A DNA stretch of 13,687 bases from Fidelibacterota bacterium (lineage in GTDB: Bacteria; Fidelibacterota; UBA2242). The stretch lies in the NCBI GenBank assembly GCA_003527965.1, contig DPVY01000052.1, positions 1-13,687 on the forward strand, written 5' to 3'. Below, one piece after another: positions 1 through 7,560 of this stretch (within the stretch, counting starts at the first letter, position 1; the number at the start of each line of letters is the position of its first letter). The notes below the pieces were generated by a model that saw only the letters and a list, made by a program, of their open reading frames with translations, was not told the origin of the DNA and did no database searches. Made by a program: the position numbers and the translations under genes.

Positions 1-329
1 CAGAGCCCTGGGAACCCAACATCACTCCCAATACCGCTAAAAACACCTTGAAATGGAAACAGTTCGTTGACCCGGAAACTCCGATTCCAACCCCCTGGGA
101 AAAAGAATTATTTGATAAAATCCCTTATAAAGACAACAATGCTCGAAAAGACCTGTTGCAAAAGCAGAAATATTGGGAAAAGGTCGGCGCTTTTGAAGGT
201 TCGGGATATTCATCGGAAGGACTTTATCGACCTTTTCTCGATTGCCGGATGTTCTCAAAAAGTTTGGTTGATTTTTGCCCGGTCTGCAATGACGCTATTA
301 TCCGGGTGATTAAATTCCATACCGAGTAA
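1..329 (+). CDS. M64-family (IgA-peptidase-like) metallopeptidase, C-terminal fragment
   Basis: This is the 3' end of a gene whose start lies left of the window. The frame is open from base 3 and closes with TAA at 327-329, giving about 108 residues. The visible tail has FEGSGYSSEGLYRP followed by LDCRMF and then FCPVC near the C-terminus, a pattern I associate with the end of M64 peptidases (secreted zinc metallopeptidases related to the Clostridium ramosum IgA protease). The zinc-binding HExxH part would lie upstream and cannot be checked here. A TTG codon at 48 could be read as a start, but the homology-like sequence (EPWEPNIT...) continues in frame before it, so I treat the gene as edge-truncated rather than short. 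It converges on galE with a 90-nt gap. The family call rests on recalled motif similarity and is fairly, not fully, secure. Confidence 0.75.
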   Translation, partial: EPWEPNITPNTAKNTLKWKQFVDPETPIPTPWEKELFDKIPYKDNNARKDLLQKQKYWEKVGAFEGSGYSSEGLYRPFLDCRMFSKSLVDFCPVCNDAIIRVIKFHTE

Positions 330-419
330 CAACGTCTCTTGCGAGCCGCCGGTACAGATCGTTACTCCGGCTTATTCGCGGCCGACAGAAAATTTGCTTA
401 TCATCTCAATAACCGCAAA

Positions 420-1445
420 TTAAGTATCAAATCCATCCGGATTCCGCGACTGCCAACGCCATGAGTCGGAACACATCTCGTTAATTCCTCTTGTTGCTTT
501 CCAGCCCAGTTCTTTTTCCGCTTTTGAGGGATTGGCATAACATTCGGCGATATCACCTGCACGCCGATCAACGATTCGGTAATTGATTTTCCGCCCGGAG
601 GCTTTTTCAAAAGCGGTAATCACGTTAAGCACACTATATCCCCGACCCGTACCAAGATTATAAATATGTATCCCAGTCTGCCCGATCAATTTTTCAAGCG
701 CTTTTATATGACCAAGCGCCAAATCCACCACATGGATATAATCCCTGACGCCGGTTCCATCGGGAGTTGGGTAATCATTCCCGAAAACCAACAATTCTTC
801 TAATTTCCCCACCGCAACCTGGCTGATAAAGGGCAACAGATTGTTAGGAATGCCTTTTGGATCTTCTCCTATCTCCCCACTCTCATGGGCGCCTATCGGA
901 TTGAAATAACGCAAAAGCGTGATATTCCATTTATTATCGGATTTATATAGATCCTTCAATATTTCTTCAATAAATAATTTTGTTTTGCCGTAGGGGTTTG
1001 TAGCAGATATGGGAAAATCTTCCGTGATTGGAACGGCGTGGGGATCGCCGTAGACCGTTGCCGATGAGCTAAATACAATATTCTTCACATTATATTTAGC
1101 CATGAGTTCGCAGAGATTGATACTTCCGGTAATATTGTTATGATAGTAGCGCAATGGAATAGTTACCGATTCACCAACCGCTTTTAGCCCTGCAAAATGG
1201 ATGACCGCATCAAATCGATATTGTAAAAATAATTCCTCCAACGCGGCTTTATCCAGTAAGTCTATTTTGTGAAACGCCAGCGTTTTTCCCGTTATTTTCT
1301 GAACACGTCTTAAAGATTCTTGACTGCTGTTGGACAGGTTATCGACGACAACGACTTCAAAGTCTTCGTTCAATAATTCAAGGCAGGTGTGGCTACCGAT
1401 ATATCCGGCCCCGCCGGTTACCAGTATTGTCATGTTTTTTCCCAT
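420..1445 (-). CDS. galE: UDP-glucose 4-epimerase GalE
   Basis: GalE interconverts UDP-glucose and UDP-galactose with tightly bound NAD, in the cytoplasm. It feeds the Leloir pathway and the supply of UDP-galactose for surface polysaccharides. The 341 residues match the usual ~338. The N-terminus holds the Rossmann motif GGAGYIGSH (11-19), then FAGLKAVGES (85-93), the catalytic Ser128 in FSSSATVYG, and the Tyr152-x3-Lys156 pair in NPYGKTK. Downstream are YFNPIGAH (180-187), GVRDYIHVVDLA (232-243), RRAGD (295-299) and the typical C-terminus ending DSWRWQSRNPDGF. The first ATG at 1445 has GAAAGG 8 nt upstream. A second ATG at codon 5 has GGGA before it and starts exactly where most family members begin, so either start is possible. 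It lies 94 nt downstream of lpdA on the same strand, and no terminator is visible between them, so read-through is plausible. Confidence 0.96.
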   Translation of the reverse strand: MGKNMTILVTGGAGYIGSHTCLELLNEDFEVVVVDNLSNSSQESLRRVQKITGKTLAFHKIDLLDKAALEELFLQYRFDAVIHFAGLKAVGESVTIPLRYYHNNITGSINLCELMAKYNVKNIVFSSSATVYGDPHAVPITEDFPISATNPYGKTKLFIEEILKDLYKSDNKWNITLLRYFNPIGAHESGEIGEDPKGIPNNLLPFISQVAVGKLEELLVFGNDYPTPDGTGVRDYIHVVDLALGHIKALEKLIGQTGIHIYNLGTGRGYSVLNVITAFEKASGRKINYRIVDRRAGDIAECYANPSKAEKELGWKATRGINEMCSDSWRWQSRNPDGFDT

Positions 1446-1539
1446 ATTTTAAACCTTTCAGTAGCGCATTAAAAACTAAACACTCAATTGCCGGATTGCT
1501 TTTTTATGGCGCTATTTCATTGATAACCCGATTTAATTT

Positions 1540-2928
1540 TTATGCGTGAATCGCCCAGCCTTCCACGCCGCGGGCAGCTTCCATCACGGCCTCGGCCAGG
1601 GTCGGATGCGCATGAATGGTTGCTGCAATATCTTTCGGTAATAAATTCGCTTTCTTTGCCAACAGGATTTCATGAATCAATTCCGTGGCATCCTTACCAA
1701 CAATATGGGCGCCGAGGATCTCCTTTGTTTCGCTATTATAAATAATCTTCACCAGACCATCAGACTCATCAACGGCTACCGATTTTCCGGCGCCGCGATA
1801 GGGGAAGACGTATTTTTTATAAGGAATACCCCGTTCGGCGGATTTCTTTTCGGTTAATCCAAAACTTGCCTCCTGAGGTTCACAATAAGTGGCGCCGTGG
1901 ATCAGCATGGGATCAATTTTCGTTTCCGTGCTGTGCCCCGCCATATATTCAACGGCTATTTCGCCCTCTTTAGAGGCGATATGCGCCAGAAGCGGCGAAT
2001 TGATCACATCACCAATTGCGTAAATGGATGGAACGCCGGTCTGATAATAATCACCAACCTTGATAAATCCCCGTTCTCTTTCAATCCCTAATTTTTCCAG
2101 CCCGAGATTCTCAGAATTAGGAGTGCGTCCAACAGCAACAAGAATTTTATCGACGGTCACATTACTTTCGTTTTCACCTCGTTTCAAAAAGACCGTATAC
2201 CTGTCATTATCTTTTTCATATCGCTCGGCAATCGTTGACGTATACATTTTGATCTTTTTACGCTTGAAAGATTTCGCCACAACTTCGGCGGTTTCATTAT
2301 CTTCGAGAGGCAGAATTTGATCCATCATTTCGACTAAGTGAACCTCAACACCGAAAGAATTTAAGACATAGGCAAATTCTACCCCAATCGCTCCGGCGCC
2401 CAGGATCAGAATACTTACCGGCAATTGTTCAAGATTCAAAGCCCCCGTGGACGACAGGATATCAATTTCATCGAACTCAAAACCCTTAATATCTTTCGAG
2501 CGGGAACCAGTAGCGATGAGAATATTTTTAGCCGTTATATATTTATCATTGTCTATAACAACAGTATGACTATCTTCGATTTCAGCAGTACCTCTAATCA
2601 GCTCTATTTCATTTTTTTTTAGTAAATATTCGACGCCTTTAGACAATTTAGCGGCTGCAATCCGGGATTTTTTATGAACATTAGCATAATTGAAACCTGT
2701 TATATCAACCTGAACGCCCATCTTTTTCAGATCACCGATATAGGAAAATTTCTGCGCCTGACTGATCAGAGATTTTGACGGAATACATCCCCAATTCAGG
2801 CAAACGCCACCGGGAGTATCCTTTTCTACTACAGCTGCTTTTAAGCCTAACTGTGCTGCCCGTATGGCAGCGACATATCCGCCGGGACCGGCACCAATAA
2901 CAATCAGATCATAGTTAAAATCACTCAT
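1540..2928 (-). CDS. lpdA: Dihydrolipoyl dehydrogenase (E3)
   Basis: This flavoprotein reoxidises dihydrolipoamide on the E2 subunits or H-protein of 2-oxoacid dehydrogenase and glycine-cleavage complexes and passes electrons to NAD. It has 462 residues, the normal length. In order: FAD-binding GAGPGGY (12-18), the redox disulfide in CLNWGC (Cys43, Cys48), an ATGS segment (about 139-142), NAD-binding GAGAIGVE (177-184), the second FAD contact AIGD (304-307), and the C-terminal dimerisation domain with HAHPTLAE carrying catalytic His441 and Glu446. The start is the ATG at 2928, because a strong ribosome site GGGGAG sits 5 nt upstream; an in-frame TTG six codons earlier would place that site inside the gene. 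No E1, E2 or H-protein gene is in the window, so the partner complex is unknown. It is divergently transcribed from the PpiD-like gene. Confidence 0.96.
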   Translation of the reverse strand: MSDFNYDLIVIGAGPGGYVAAIRAAQLGLKAAVVEKDTPGGVCLNWGCIPSKSLISQAQKFSYIGDLKKMGVQVDITGFNYANVHKKSRIAAAKLSKGVEYLLKKNEIELIRGTAEIEDSHTVVIDNDKYITAKNILIATGSRSKDIKGFEFDEIDILSSTGALNLEQLPVSILILGAGAIGVEFAYVLNSFGVEVHLVEMMDQILPLEDNETAEVVAKSFKRKKIKMYTSTIAERYEKDNDRYTVFLKRGENESNVTVDKILVAVGRTPNSENLGLEKLGIERERGFIKVGDYYQTGVPSIYAIGDVINSPLLAHIASKEGEIAVEYMAGHSTETKIDPMLIHGATYCEPQEASFGLTEKKSAERGIPYKKYVFPYRGAGKSVAVDESDGLVKIIYNSETKEILGAHIVGKDATELIHEILLAKKANLLPKDIAATIHAHPTLAEAVMEAARGVEGWAIHA

Positions 2929-2971
2929 ATTTTCTCCCCATTCCAAACTGAACCAATATTATTCAAAATAT

Positions 2972-2999
2972 TTCATAATATCCATAAATATGGACGCAA
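2972..2999 (-). promoter_or_regulatory. Candidate lpdA promoter with an internal dyad
   Basis: On the minus strand, TTGCGT (2994-2999) lies 16 nt before TATGAA (2972-2977), a moderate sigma-70-like pair placed about 45 nt upstream of the lpdA ATG. The spacer is largely filled by the inverted repeat TCCATA-AA-TATGGA (2981-2994), which could be an operator. This is a consensus match by eye in AT-rich DNA, so chance is a real alternative. Confidence 0.3.
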
Positions 3000-3091
3000 T
3001 CCGGGAAATTCGTTGCATAAAGATTTTTTACATTTAAAAAAGATGTTTATCATTACCAAACTACATTAGACAAAGCTACATCACTTTGCGT

Positions 3092-3120
3092 TTGCCTGAA
3101 CATTTAAATATGTTTATATT
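3092..3120 (+). promoter_or_regulatory. Candidate promoter of the PpiD-like gene
   Basis: TTGCCT (3092-3097) and TATATT (3115-3120) are separated by exactly 17 nt, a good sigma-70-type arrangement, about 50 nt before the ATG at 3173. The spacer contains the dyad AACAT-N6-ATGTT (3099-3114), a possible regulator site. Transcription would begin near 3127, inside or just before a hairpin in the leader. Confidence 0.45.
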
Positions 3121-3122
3121 TA

Positions 3123-3145
3123 ATGTCCGCTAAGAGGCGGAACAT
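3123..3145 (+). promoter_or_regulatory. Leader hairpin upstream of the PpiD-like gene
   Basis: ATGTCCGC (3123-3130) can pair with GCGG-A-ACAT (3137-3145) through 8 base pairs with a single bulged A and a six-base loop TAAGAG. It ends 9 nt before the AGGAGG ribosome site. If the transcript starts near 3127 only the inner CCGC/GCGG part would be in the RNA, so it may equally act as DNA. No U-tract follows, so it is not an intrinsic terminator. Confidence 0.3.
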
Positions 3146-3154
3146 TTACAAATT

Positions 3155-3160
3155 AGGAGG
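3155..3160 (+). promoter_or_regulatory. Ribosome binding site deciding the PpiD-like start
   Basis: A perfect AGGAGG is followed directly by an in-frame TTG (3161), which is too close to be used, and by ATG at 3173 with a 12-nt spacer. The ATG is the best start, although the spacing is at the long end of the normal range; a further ATG lies at 3182. Confidence 0.6.
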
Positions 3161-3172
3161 TTGAATACAGTT

Positions 3173-4996
3173 ATGGCAATCATGAAACGAATGAGAGACA
3201 ACACGCACATCATTTTATGGGCGCTGTTAATCCTGTTTATCCTGAGTATGACTATCGGCGGATTAGTCGGCGGCGCTAATATTCTGGATCTGTTTTCCAA
3301 AGAAAAGAAATTACAAGGCAAAGCCGGAATAGTAAACGGTAAAGAGCTCGACGGTATGCAATATACCCGTCTGCTCCAGAGCGAATTAGACCGTTACCGG
3401 GATAGTGGTCAGGACATCAACGATGATCTCATCCAACGAGTTTCAGATCAGGTTTGGCAATCCTTTATCAATGAGACCCTGATCCAAAGAGAAATCAAAA
3501 GATTGGGGCTCGAAGCTACGGATTGGGAAGTTTATGAATACCTGATGAACTATCCACTGAACTTTCTGATGAATCAGGAAGTTTTTCTAACCGACGGTAA
3601 GTTTGATCAAAACAAATATTTTCAGGCTCTGACAAATCCTCAAGGTAATGAATGGGCCGGTGTGGAGCAGTATTTAAGAGGATATTTACCTTTTGAAAAA
3701 GTTCATAACCTGATCGAAAGTCTACCCGTTATTACCGATGGCGAAGTACATAACGAATATATTAAAACGAAGGTTCCGTTTACCCTTGAAACACTCTTTT
3801 TTCCCTATTCGATAGTTGCATCGGATTCCTTCGATATCTCTGACTCGGAATTAAGCAATTATTATAAAAACCATAAAAAGGACTATTTCGTACCCGAAAC
3901 CCGCGAAATGGACTATGTCTATTTTGAATTGAAACCAACGCCTGCCGATACTTTAACACAGTACGAACTTGCAATGGATCTTAAACAACGTATTGAATCC
4001 GGCGAGTCCTTTGAAACCGTCGCAACTGAATATACGGAAGACCCGAGTGGTAAAAACAGCGGCGGCGATCTCGGTTGGTTTGACCGCAACCAGATGGTCG
4101 CGCCATTCAGTATAGCCGCATTTTCTCTGAAAAAGGGTCAGGTTTCCGAACCTGTACTCACCCGTTTTGGGTATCATATTATTAAGGTCGAAGATAAACG
4201 CACTCAGAGTAATCAGGAGCAGGTAAAAGCCCGCCACATTCTTCTGAAAATAAAACCCGGTCCGGAGACGCTGGGAAATATCCGTTCCAAGGCTAATTTG
4301 TTCGAATTCGACGCCAATGACTTCGGATTTGAGGCTGCCGCGGACAGCCACAACGTAGTAATTAAAAATACCGGCGAAATCAAAAAGGATAGCCGGTACA
4401 TTGCCAATCTGGGCACATTCTCAAAAGCGATTAGATTCGCTTTCGCCGATAATCCGATTGGCACACTTTCAGAATTGCTAAGCACTGAAAATGGACATGT
4501 TATATTTAAACTTTCTAAAGTCAATCCCGAGTACTATAAGAAAATTGATGAAGTTTCGGATATGATTCGTTCAGCGATTCTTACTGAAAAACGTTCTGCC
4601 AAACTGGGTGAGATCGCCAGAAAAGTACGGGAACAGATTAGTGAGGATCAGTCGCTAATTATCGGTGCAGAATCAAATTCCGACATTAAATTCGAAAAAC
4701 ATGAAAAAGTGTTATTGAGCAATCCATTGAAAGGGCTGAGCCGTTCTGACGCTCTTATCGGCACCATCCTGGCTCTTGATGAAGGCGGAATTTCCCAACC
4801 CGTCAAAACAGGCAACCAGTATGTTATAATTAAACTAATCGATGTTGGCGACATTCAGGAAGATGATTATCGGGTTGAAAAAGAGTTGATCCGCGACCGT
4901 TTGCGCAAGCGGGCCAAGGCCAGCTATTACAATTCCTGGGTTACCGAGATGCAGAAAAAGGTCTCTATCATCGACAACAGAGAAAATATGTACTAA
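3173..4996 (+). CDS. Membrane-anchored PpiD/SurA-like peptidyl-prolyl isomerase
   Basis: This is probably a periplasmic folding helper tethered to the inner membrane, like PpiD (about 620 residues in E. coli; 607 here). It has a short basic N-terminus (KRMR), one hydrophobic segment at about residues 12-34, then a SurA_N/PpiD-type helical region (about 50-200) with VNGKELDGMQY and LTDGKFDQNKYF. A first parvulin (rotamase) domain follows at about 244-341, with SGGDLGWF (297-304) and GYHIIKVED (333-341). A second parvulin-like unit starts at ARHILLK (353-359) but lacks a GGDLGWF segment, so it looks degenerate. A third beta-rich stretch (EGGISQPVKTGNQYVIIK, 537-554) resembles a parvulin end, followed by a charged C-terminal helix. 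The gene stands alone, transcribed away from lpdA and ended by an intrinsic terminator. The domain class is secure; PpiD as the exact orthologue is inference. Confidence 0.85.
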   Translation: MAIMKRMRDNTHIILWALLILFILSMTIGGLVGGANILDLFSKEKKLQGKAGIVNGKELDGMQYTRLLQSELDRYRDSGQDINDDLIQRVSDQVWQSFINETLIQREIKRLGLEATDWEVYEYLMNYPLNFLMNQEVFLTDGKFDQNKYFQALTNPQGNEWAGVEQYLRGYLPFEKVHNLIESLPVITDGEVHNEYIKTKVPFTLETLFFPYSIVASDSFDISDSELSNYYKNHKKDYFVPETREMDYVYFELKPTPADTLTQYELAMDLKQRIESGESFETVATEYTEDPSGKNSGGDLGWFDRNQMVAPFSIAAFSLKKGQVSEPVLTRFGYHIIKVEDKRTQSNQEQVKARHILLKIKPGPETLGNIRSKANLFEFDANDFGFEAAADSHNVVIKNTGEIKKDSRYIANLGTFSKAIRFAFADNPIGTLSELLSTENGHVIFKLSKVNPEYYKKIDEVSDMIRSAILTEKRSAKLGEIARKVREQISEDQSLIIGAESNSDIKFEKHEKVLLSNPLKGLSRSDALIGTILALDEGGISQPVKTGNQYVIIKLIDVGDIQEDDYRVEKELIRDRLRKRAKASYYNSWVTEMQKKVSIIDNRENMY

Positions 4997-5018
4997 TATT
5001 TGATAGCAAACACACTTT

Positions 5019-5053
5019 AAAGGCAGCCCGGATCTTTCGGACTGCCTTTTTTT
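5019..5053 (+). terminator. Intrinsic terminator of the PpiD-like gene
   Basis: AAAGGCAG (5019-5026) pairs with CTGCCTTT (5042-5049). After one C-A mismatch three more GC pairs (CCG/CGG) close a GATCTTT loop, and T residues run on to 5053. It starts 22 nt after the stop codon. Read on the minus strand it is followed only by TTTAAAG, so use by the converging operon is possible but weaker. Confidence 0.88.
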
Positions 5054-5205
5054 ATTCGCTCTCGTAAGCCCTCACATTTTAGCGTTGCAATCTTATAATT
5101 GATTCTCCCGGCGATTTGGATCTGAAATATATTGTCGATTATTTTATGAGAACCTTGTAAAGCGTGGATTCCGGAATTAATCTGAATATTTCTATAACAC
5201 TCAAA

Positions 5206-6270
5206 TTAAACTGCGCGGGAAATAAAATCACAGATATAATCACCAACCTCTTCGGTCCCCATGATCCCGCCAAGATCGATGGTCACCCAATGATTTTCAA
5301 AATTATTCTGGATAGCCTGCGCCAATACTTCCGCTTCAGCCAATAATGATAATTCATTCAGAATAAACCGAAAGGCTATAATAGCGCTTAAAGGATTTGC
5401 CGTATTGTGGCCTGCTAATTTAGGTGATGCGCTTTGCATTATCCGGTAAAAAGAAATGAGGTCGGGATTCACTTCAATGGAAAAGAATAGCCCAAACCCG
5501 CCTGTAATTGCCGTCGAGAGCGTCGATAATACATCTCCACAATCGTTTGGAGTAACTATTACATCGAATTCATCAGACTTATTTATCAGCTCATTAATTG
5601 CAGTATTGATCTGCATATAATTAACCGAAATATTCGGATATTCTGAGGAAACTTCGTCAATAACGGATTGCCAGAGTTGGTGACTTACAGAAAATAGCGC
5701 ACTGCGATCAATAAAACAGATTCGCTCTCGCCCCTGCTTTTTTACGTACTTAAATGACCCTCGAGTGAACTGCTCCATATTTTTCCGTGTAAAAATATTG
5801 GAACGCAGGACTAATTCTGTATCTTTGCCTCTATTGATAAAATTTTCTGACAGTGCCGTATAGCCCTCTATATTTTCCCGGATAATAAGAAAATCTGTTT
5901 TTTTCATTTCAGTATCTTTTACCGATGAAAGCCAGCTTCTGTATAATTTTACAGGATGGATGTTCATGGATAAATTCAATTGATGCCTGAAGCCCAGAAT
6001 AATATCTTTAGCATTTTTCATATCGGGAATTCTCGGATCTCCCAGGGGGCCCAGCAAAATAACATCATAATTTTTCGAAAGATGTTCAACAAATTCCGCC
6101 GGAAGTGATATTCCCGTCTTAATATAATAATCGGCTCCATAGGGAAACCTGGTGATTTCAATGCCGGAATTATATTTCGAATTCAACAGGTTTGCAACTT
6201 TATCAACCTGGGCAATCAAATCGGGTCCGATCCCGTCTCCTTCAATAATTGCGATACGATTCGGTTGCAT
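5206..6270 (-). CDS. Divergent isocitrate/isopropylmalate dehydrogenase-like protein, active site degraded
   Basis: The 354-residue protein has the fold signature of the NAD(P)-dependent decarboxylating dehydrogenases (IPMDH/ICDH/tartrate dehydrogenase): EGDGIGPD (10-17), LLGPLGDPRIPD (72-83), RENIEGY (131-137) and FDVIVTPNDCGDVLS (235-249), at the usual length. Aligned by eye to Thermus IPMDH, Arg95, Arg131 and Asp246 are kept. The second substrate arginine is His105; the catalytic Tyr position is Thr138, with a Tyr one residue early; the catalytic Lys (VDKAN) is Arg189 in FIDRS; the partner-subunit Asp is Asn222; the second metal Asp is Thr250; and the NAD loop HGSAPDIAG reads QSASPKLAG (279-287). 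It is therefore either a non-catalytic paralogue or one with altered chemistry. The start ATG has AGGA 6 nt upstream. It is last in the obg operon, 12 nt after the GWxTD gene. No typical leu or TCA genes are nearby. Confidence 0.8.
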   Translation of the reverse strand: MQPNRIAIIEGDGIGPDLIAQVDKVANLLNSKYNSGIEITRFPYGADYYIKTGISLPAEFVEHLSKNYDVILLGPLGDPRIPDMKNAKDIILGFRHQLNLSMNIHPVKLYRSWLSSVKDTEMKKTDFLIIRENIEGYTALSENFINRGKDTELVLRSNIFTRKNMEQFTRGSFKYVKKQGRERICFIDRSALFSVSHQLWQSVIDEVSSEYPNISVNYMQINTAINELINKSDEFDVIVTPNDCGDVLSTLSTAITGGFGLFFSIEVNPDLISFYRIMQSASPKLAGHNTANPLSAIIAFRFILNELSLLAEAEVLAQAIQNNFENHWVTIDLGGIMGTEEVGDYICDFISRAV

Positions 6271-6282
6271 TGCTAATCCTGT

Positions 6283-7560
6283 TTAATAGCGTTCGTAAAT
6301 ATTTTCATAATAGGGTGTTAAAAGACGATAATCTCCAAAACCCGATTGATCTACAAAAACAAAGGTCCGGTTGACCTCGTAATAATACCAGATTTCATAG
6401 GGCTTGGATTGAATTTCGAAGGGGTGTCGTTCGATATCGCTGGGCGGACCAAAAAGGATAAATACCATTCCCATATCGGTCTTCCACCCTTCTAAAAATC
6501 CGGAAAAATGTTCATTGGAATACATAACTCTTTTATAATATTCGTTCATTATTTCATTTTCATTTGTACCGGGTGTCGGGTCACGGCTTTTCCAGAAATT
6601 TACAAATTTATCTTTCTTTTCTTCCGGCTTTGCCTTTTGCATAGCTTTGATCTCTTTGGAACTGGCAATATAGCGCAACTGTTCGATGGCATTATCAAGG
6701 TTGTCAATCAGTTTTGACATGCCTAACCAGCGCAGTTGAAATACACATTCATTTGAAACTTTTTCTTCACCGATCGTTACTGTAATTTCAAGACGGTATT
6801 TTGAAAATCCAAGGTCTGATCTATTGATAGTCAGCTTTCTTTTGGACACCCCCTGCTTAAAACTGTCATTTAAAGATTCGGAAAAAAGCACGGCATTTTT
6901 CATATCTTTAATAGAATAATCAATTTTGCCCTTTCCACCATCCGATAAAACATCAAAAGAGGCCTGAAATTCCAGTTTAGAATTAGTTATAGTTCCTTCT
7001 ACCGACTCAATATCTTCGGTTTCACCCTCTTTAGTCTGAAATTCCTGTTCGATAATGCGGATATTACTCAGAGTTATCCCTTTGCGGTAAAAGTCACTGG
7101 CATCAATTGTCTTTTTTCTGAAGCTGCTTTTTTTCGTATCGAGATCAAGAACTCCGATCGTCAAAAATAGTTTATTAGGCAACACCTTAAAAACAACTTT
7201 ATTGACATCAAATAATTCTTGTGAATTTGTCTCTTCAAAGGATTCGGTCGATAATTCCTGTCGCCAGATTTTTGAGGCAACTTTCGCTTCATCTTTGTCA
7301 AACAACATGATTGATATTTCATACTTTGCGACGAATATGCGCCCTTTTTTAATAAATTGTACGGCATCAAAAGGAACTTTAATAGTCACTTCCAGCCTTA
7401 CCGAATCTCTTGTTTCGATTGGATAAGCAATTACATCGTAATAGAAAACCGGAATATCCGATTTTTCGTTATACTTGACCCGTGATTCATTCTTCCCTGA
7501 AACAGGCTGAAAAGCCAGCATGATTGCAGTAAAAAATATAAGTATAGAATTAATTCGCAT
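6283..7560 (-). CDS. Secreted GWxTD-domain protein
   Basis: This 425-residue protein begins with a signal peptide (MRINSILIFFTAIMLAFQPV, cleaved near residue 22). A beta-rich middle of about 240 residues follows (several alternating strands such as SVRLEVTIKVPF and KYRLEITVTIG), resembling an immunoglobulin-like or DUF-type domain. A helical stretch follows at 281-325, then the C-terminal GWxTD domain with GWKTD at 358-362, GMVFILFGPP (364-373), YEIWYYYE (388-395) and FVDQSGFGDYRLL (402-414). GWxTD proteins are known from Bacteroidetes-like and related phyla and have no established function. The start is the ATG at 7560, preceded by GGAG at 5 nt spacing; reading further upstream would only add residues from the overlapping gene and bury the signal peptide. 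Its first 11 bases overlap the end of the propeller gene, which implies translational coupling. Export is likely; the final location, periplasm or outer membrane, is not visible. Confidence 0.82.
   Translation of the reverse strand: MRINSILIFFTAIMLAFQPVSGKNESRVKYNEKSDIPVFYYDVIAYPIETRDSVRLEVTIKVPFDAVQFIKKGRIFVAKYEISIMLFDKDEAKVASKIWRQELSTESFEETNSQELFDVNKVVFKVLPNKLFLTIGVLDLDTKKSSFRKKTIDASDFYRKGITLSNIRIIEQEFQTKEGETEDIESVEGTITNSKLEFQASFDVLSDGGKGKIDYSIKDMKNAVLFSESLNDSFKQGVSKRKLTINRSDLGFSKYRLEITVTIGEEKVSNECVFQLRWLGMSKLIDNLDNAIEQLRYIASSKEIKAMQKAKPEEKKDKFVNFWKSRDPTPGTNENEIMNEYYKRVMYSNEHFSGFLEGWKTDMGMVFILFGPPSDIERHPFEIQSKPYEIWYYYEVNRTFVFVDQSGFGDYRLLTPYYENIYERY

Noticed and set aside
348..371. Inverted repeat GCCGG-N14-CCGGC between the M64 gene and galE, considered as a shared terminator.
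   Set aside because: Only five base pairs and no T-run on either side; not enough to call a terminator.
1462..1513. TAGCGC ... GCGCTA inverted repeat between galE and lpdA.
   Set aside because: Six-base arms separated by about 40 bases are expected by chance, and no T-run or promoter geometry goes with them.
2929..2946. A TTG start six codons upstream of the lpdA ATG.
   Set aside because: The GGGGAG ribosome site lies inside that extension and is ideally spaced for the ATG at 2928.
3953..4351. A 132-codon minus-strand frame inside the PpiD-like gene.
   Set aside because: It is antisense to a clear coding region with recognised domains; its composition is non-protein-like and it has no start signal.
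5168..5177. Palindrome ATTCCGGAAT after the end of the minus-strand operon.
   Set aside because: No loop or T-run for a terminator and no promoter near it; a lone 10-base palindrome is weak evidence.
5054..5205. Possible small RNA or leader in the convergent gap after the PpiD-like terminator.
   Set aside because: I see no promoter, strong hairpin or T-run that would support an RNA gene.
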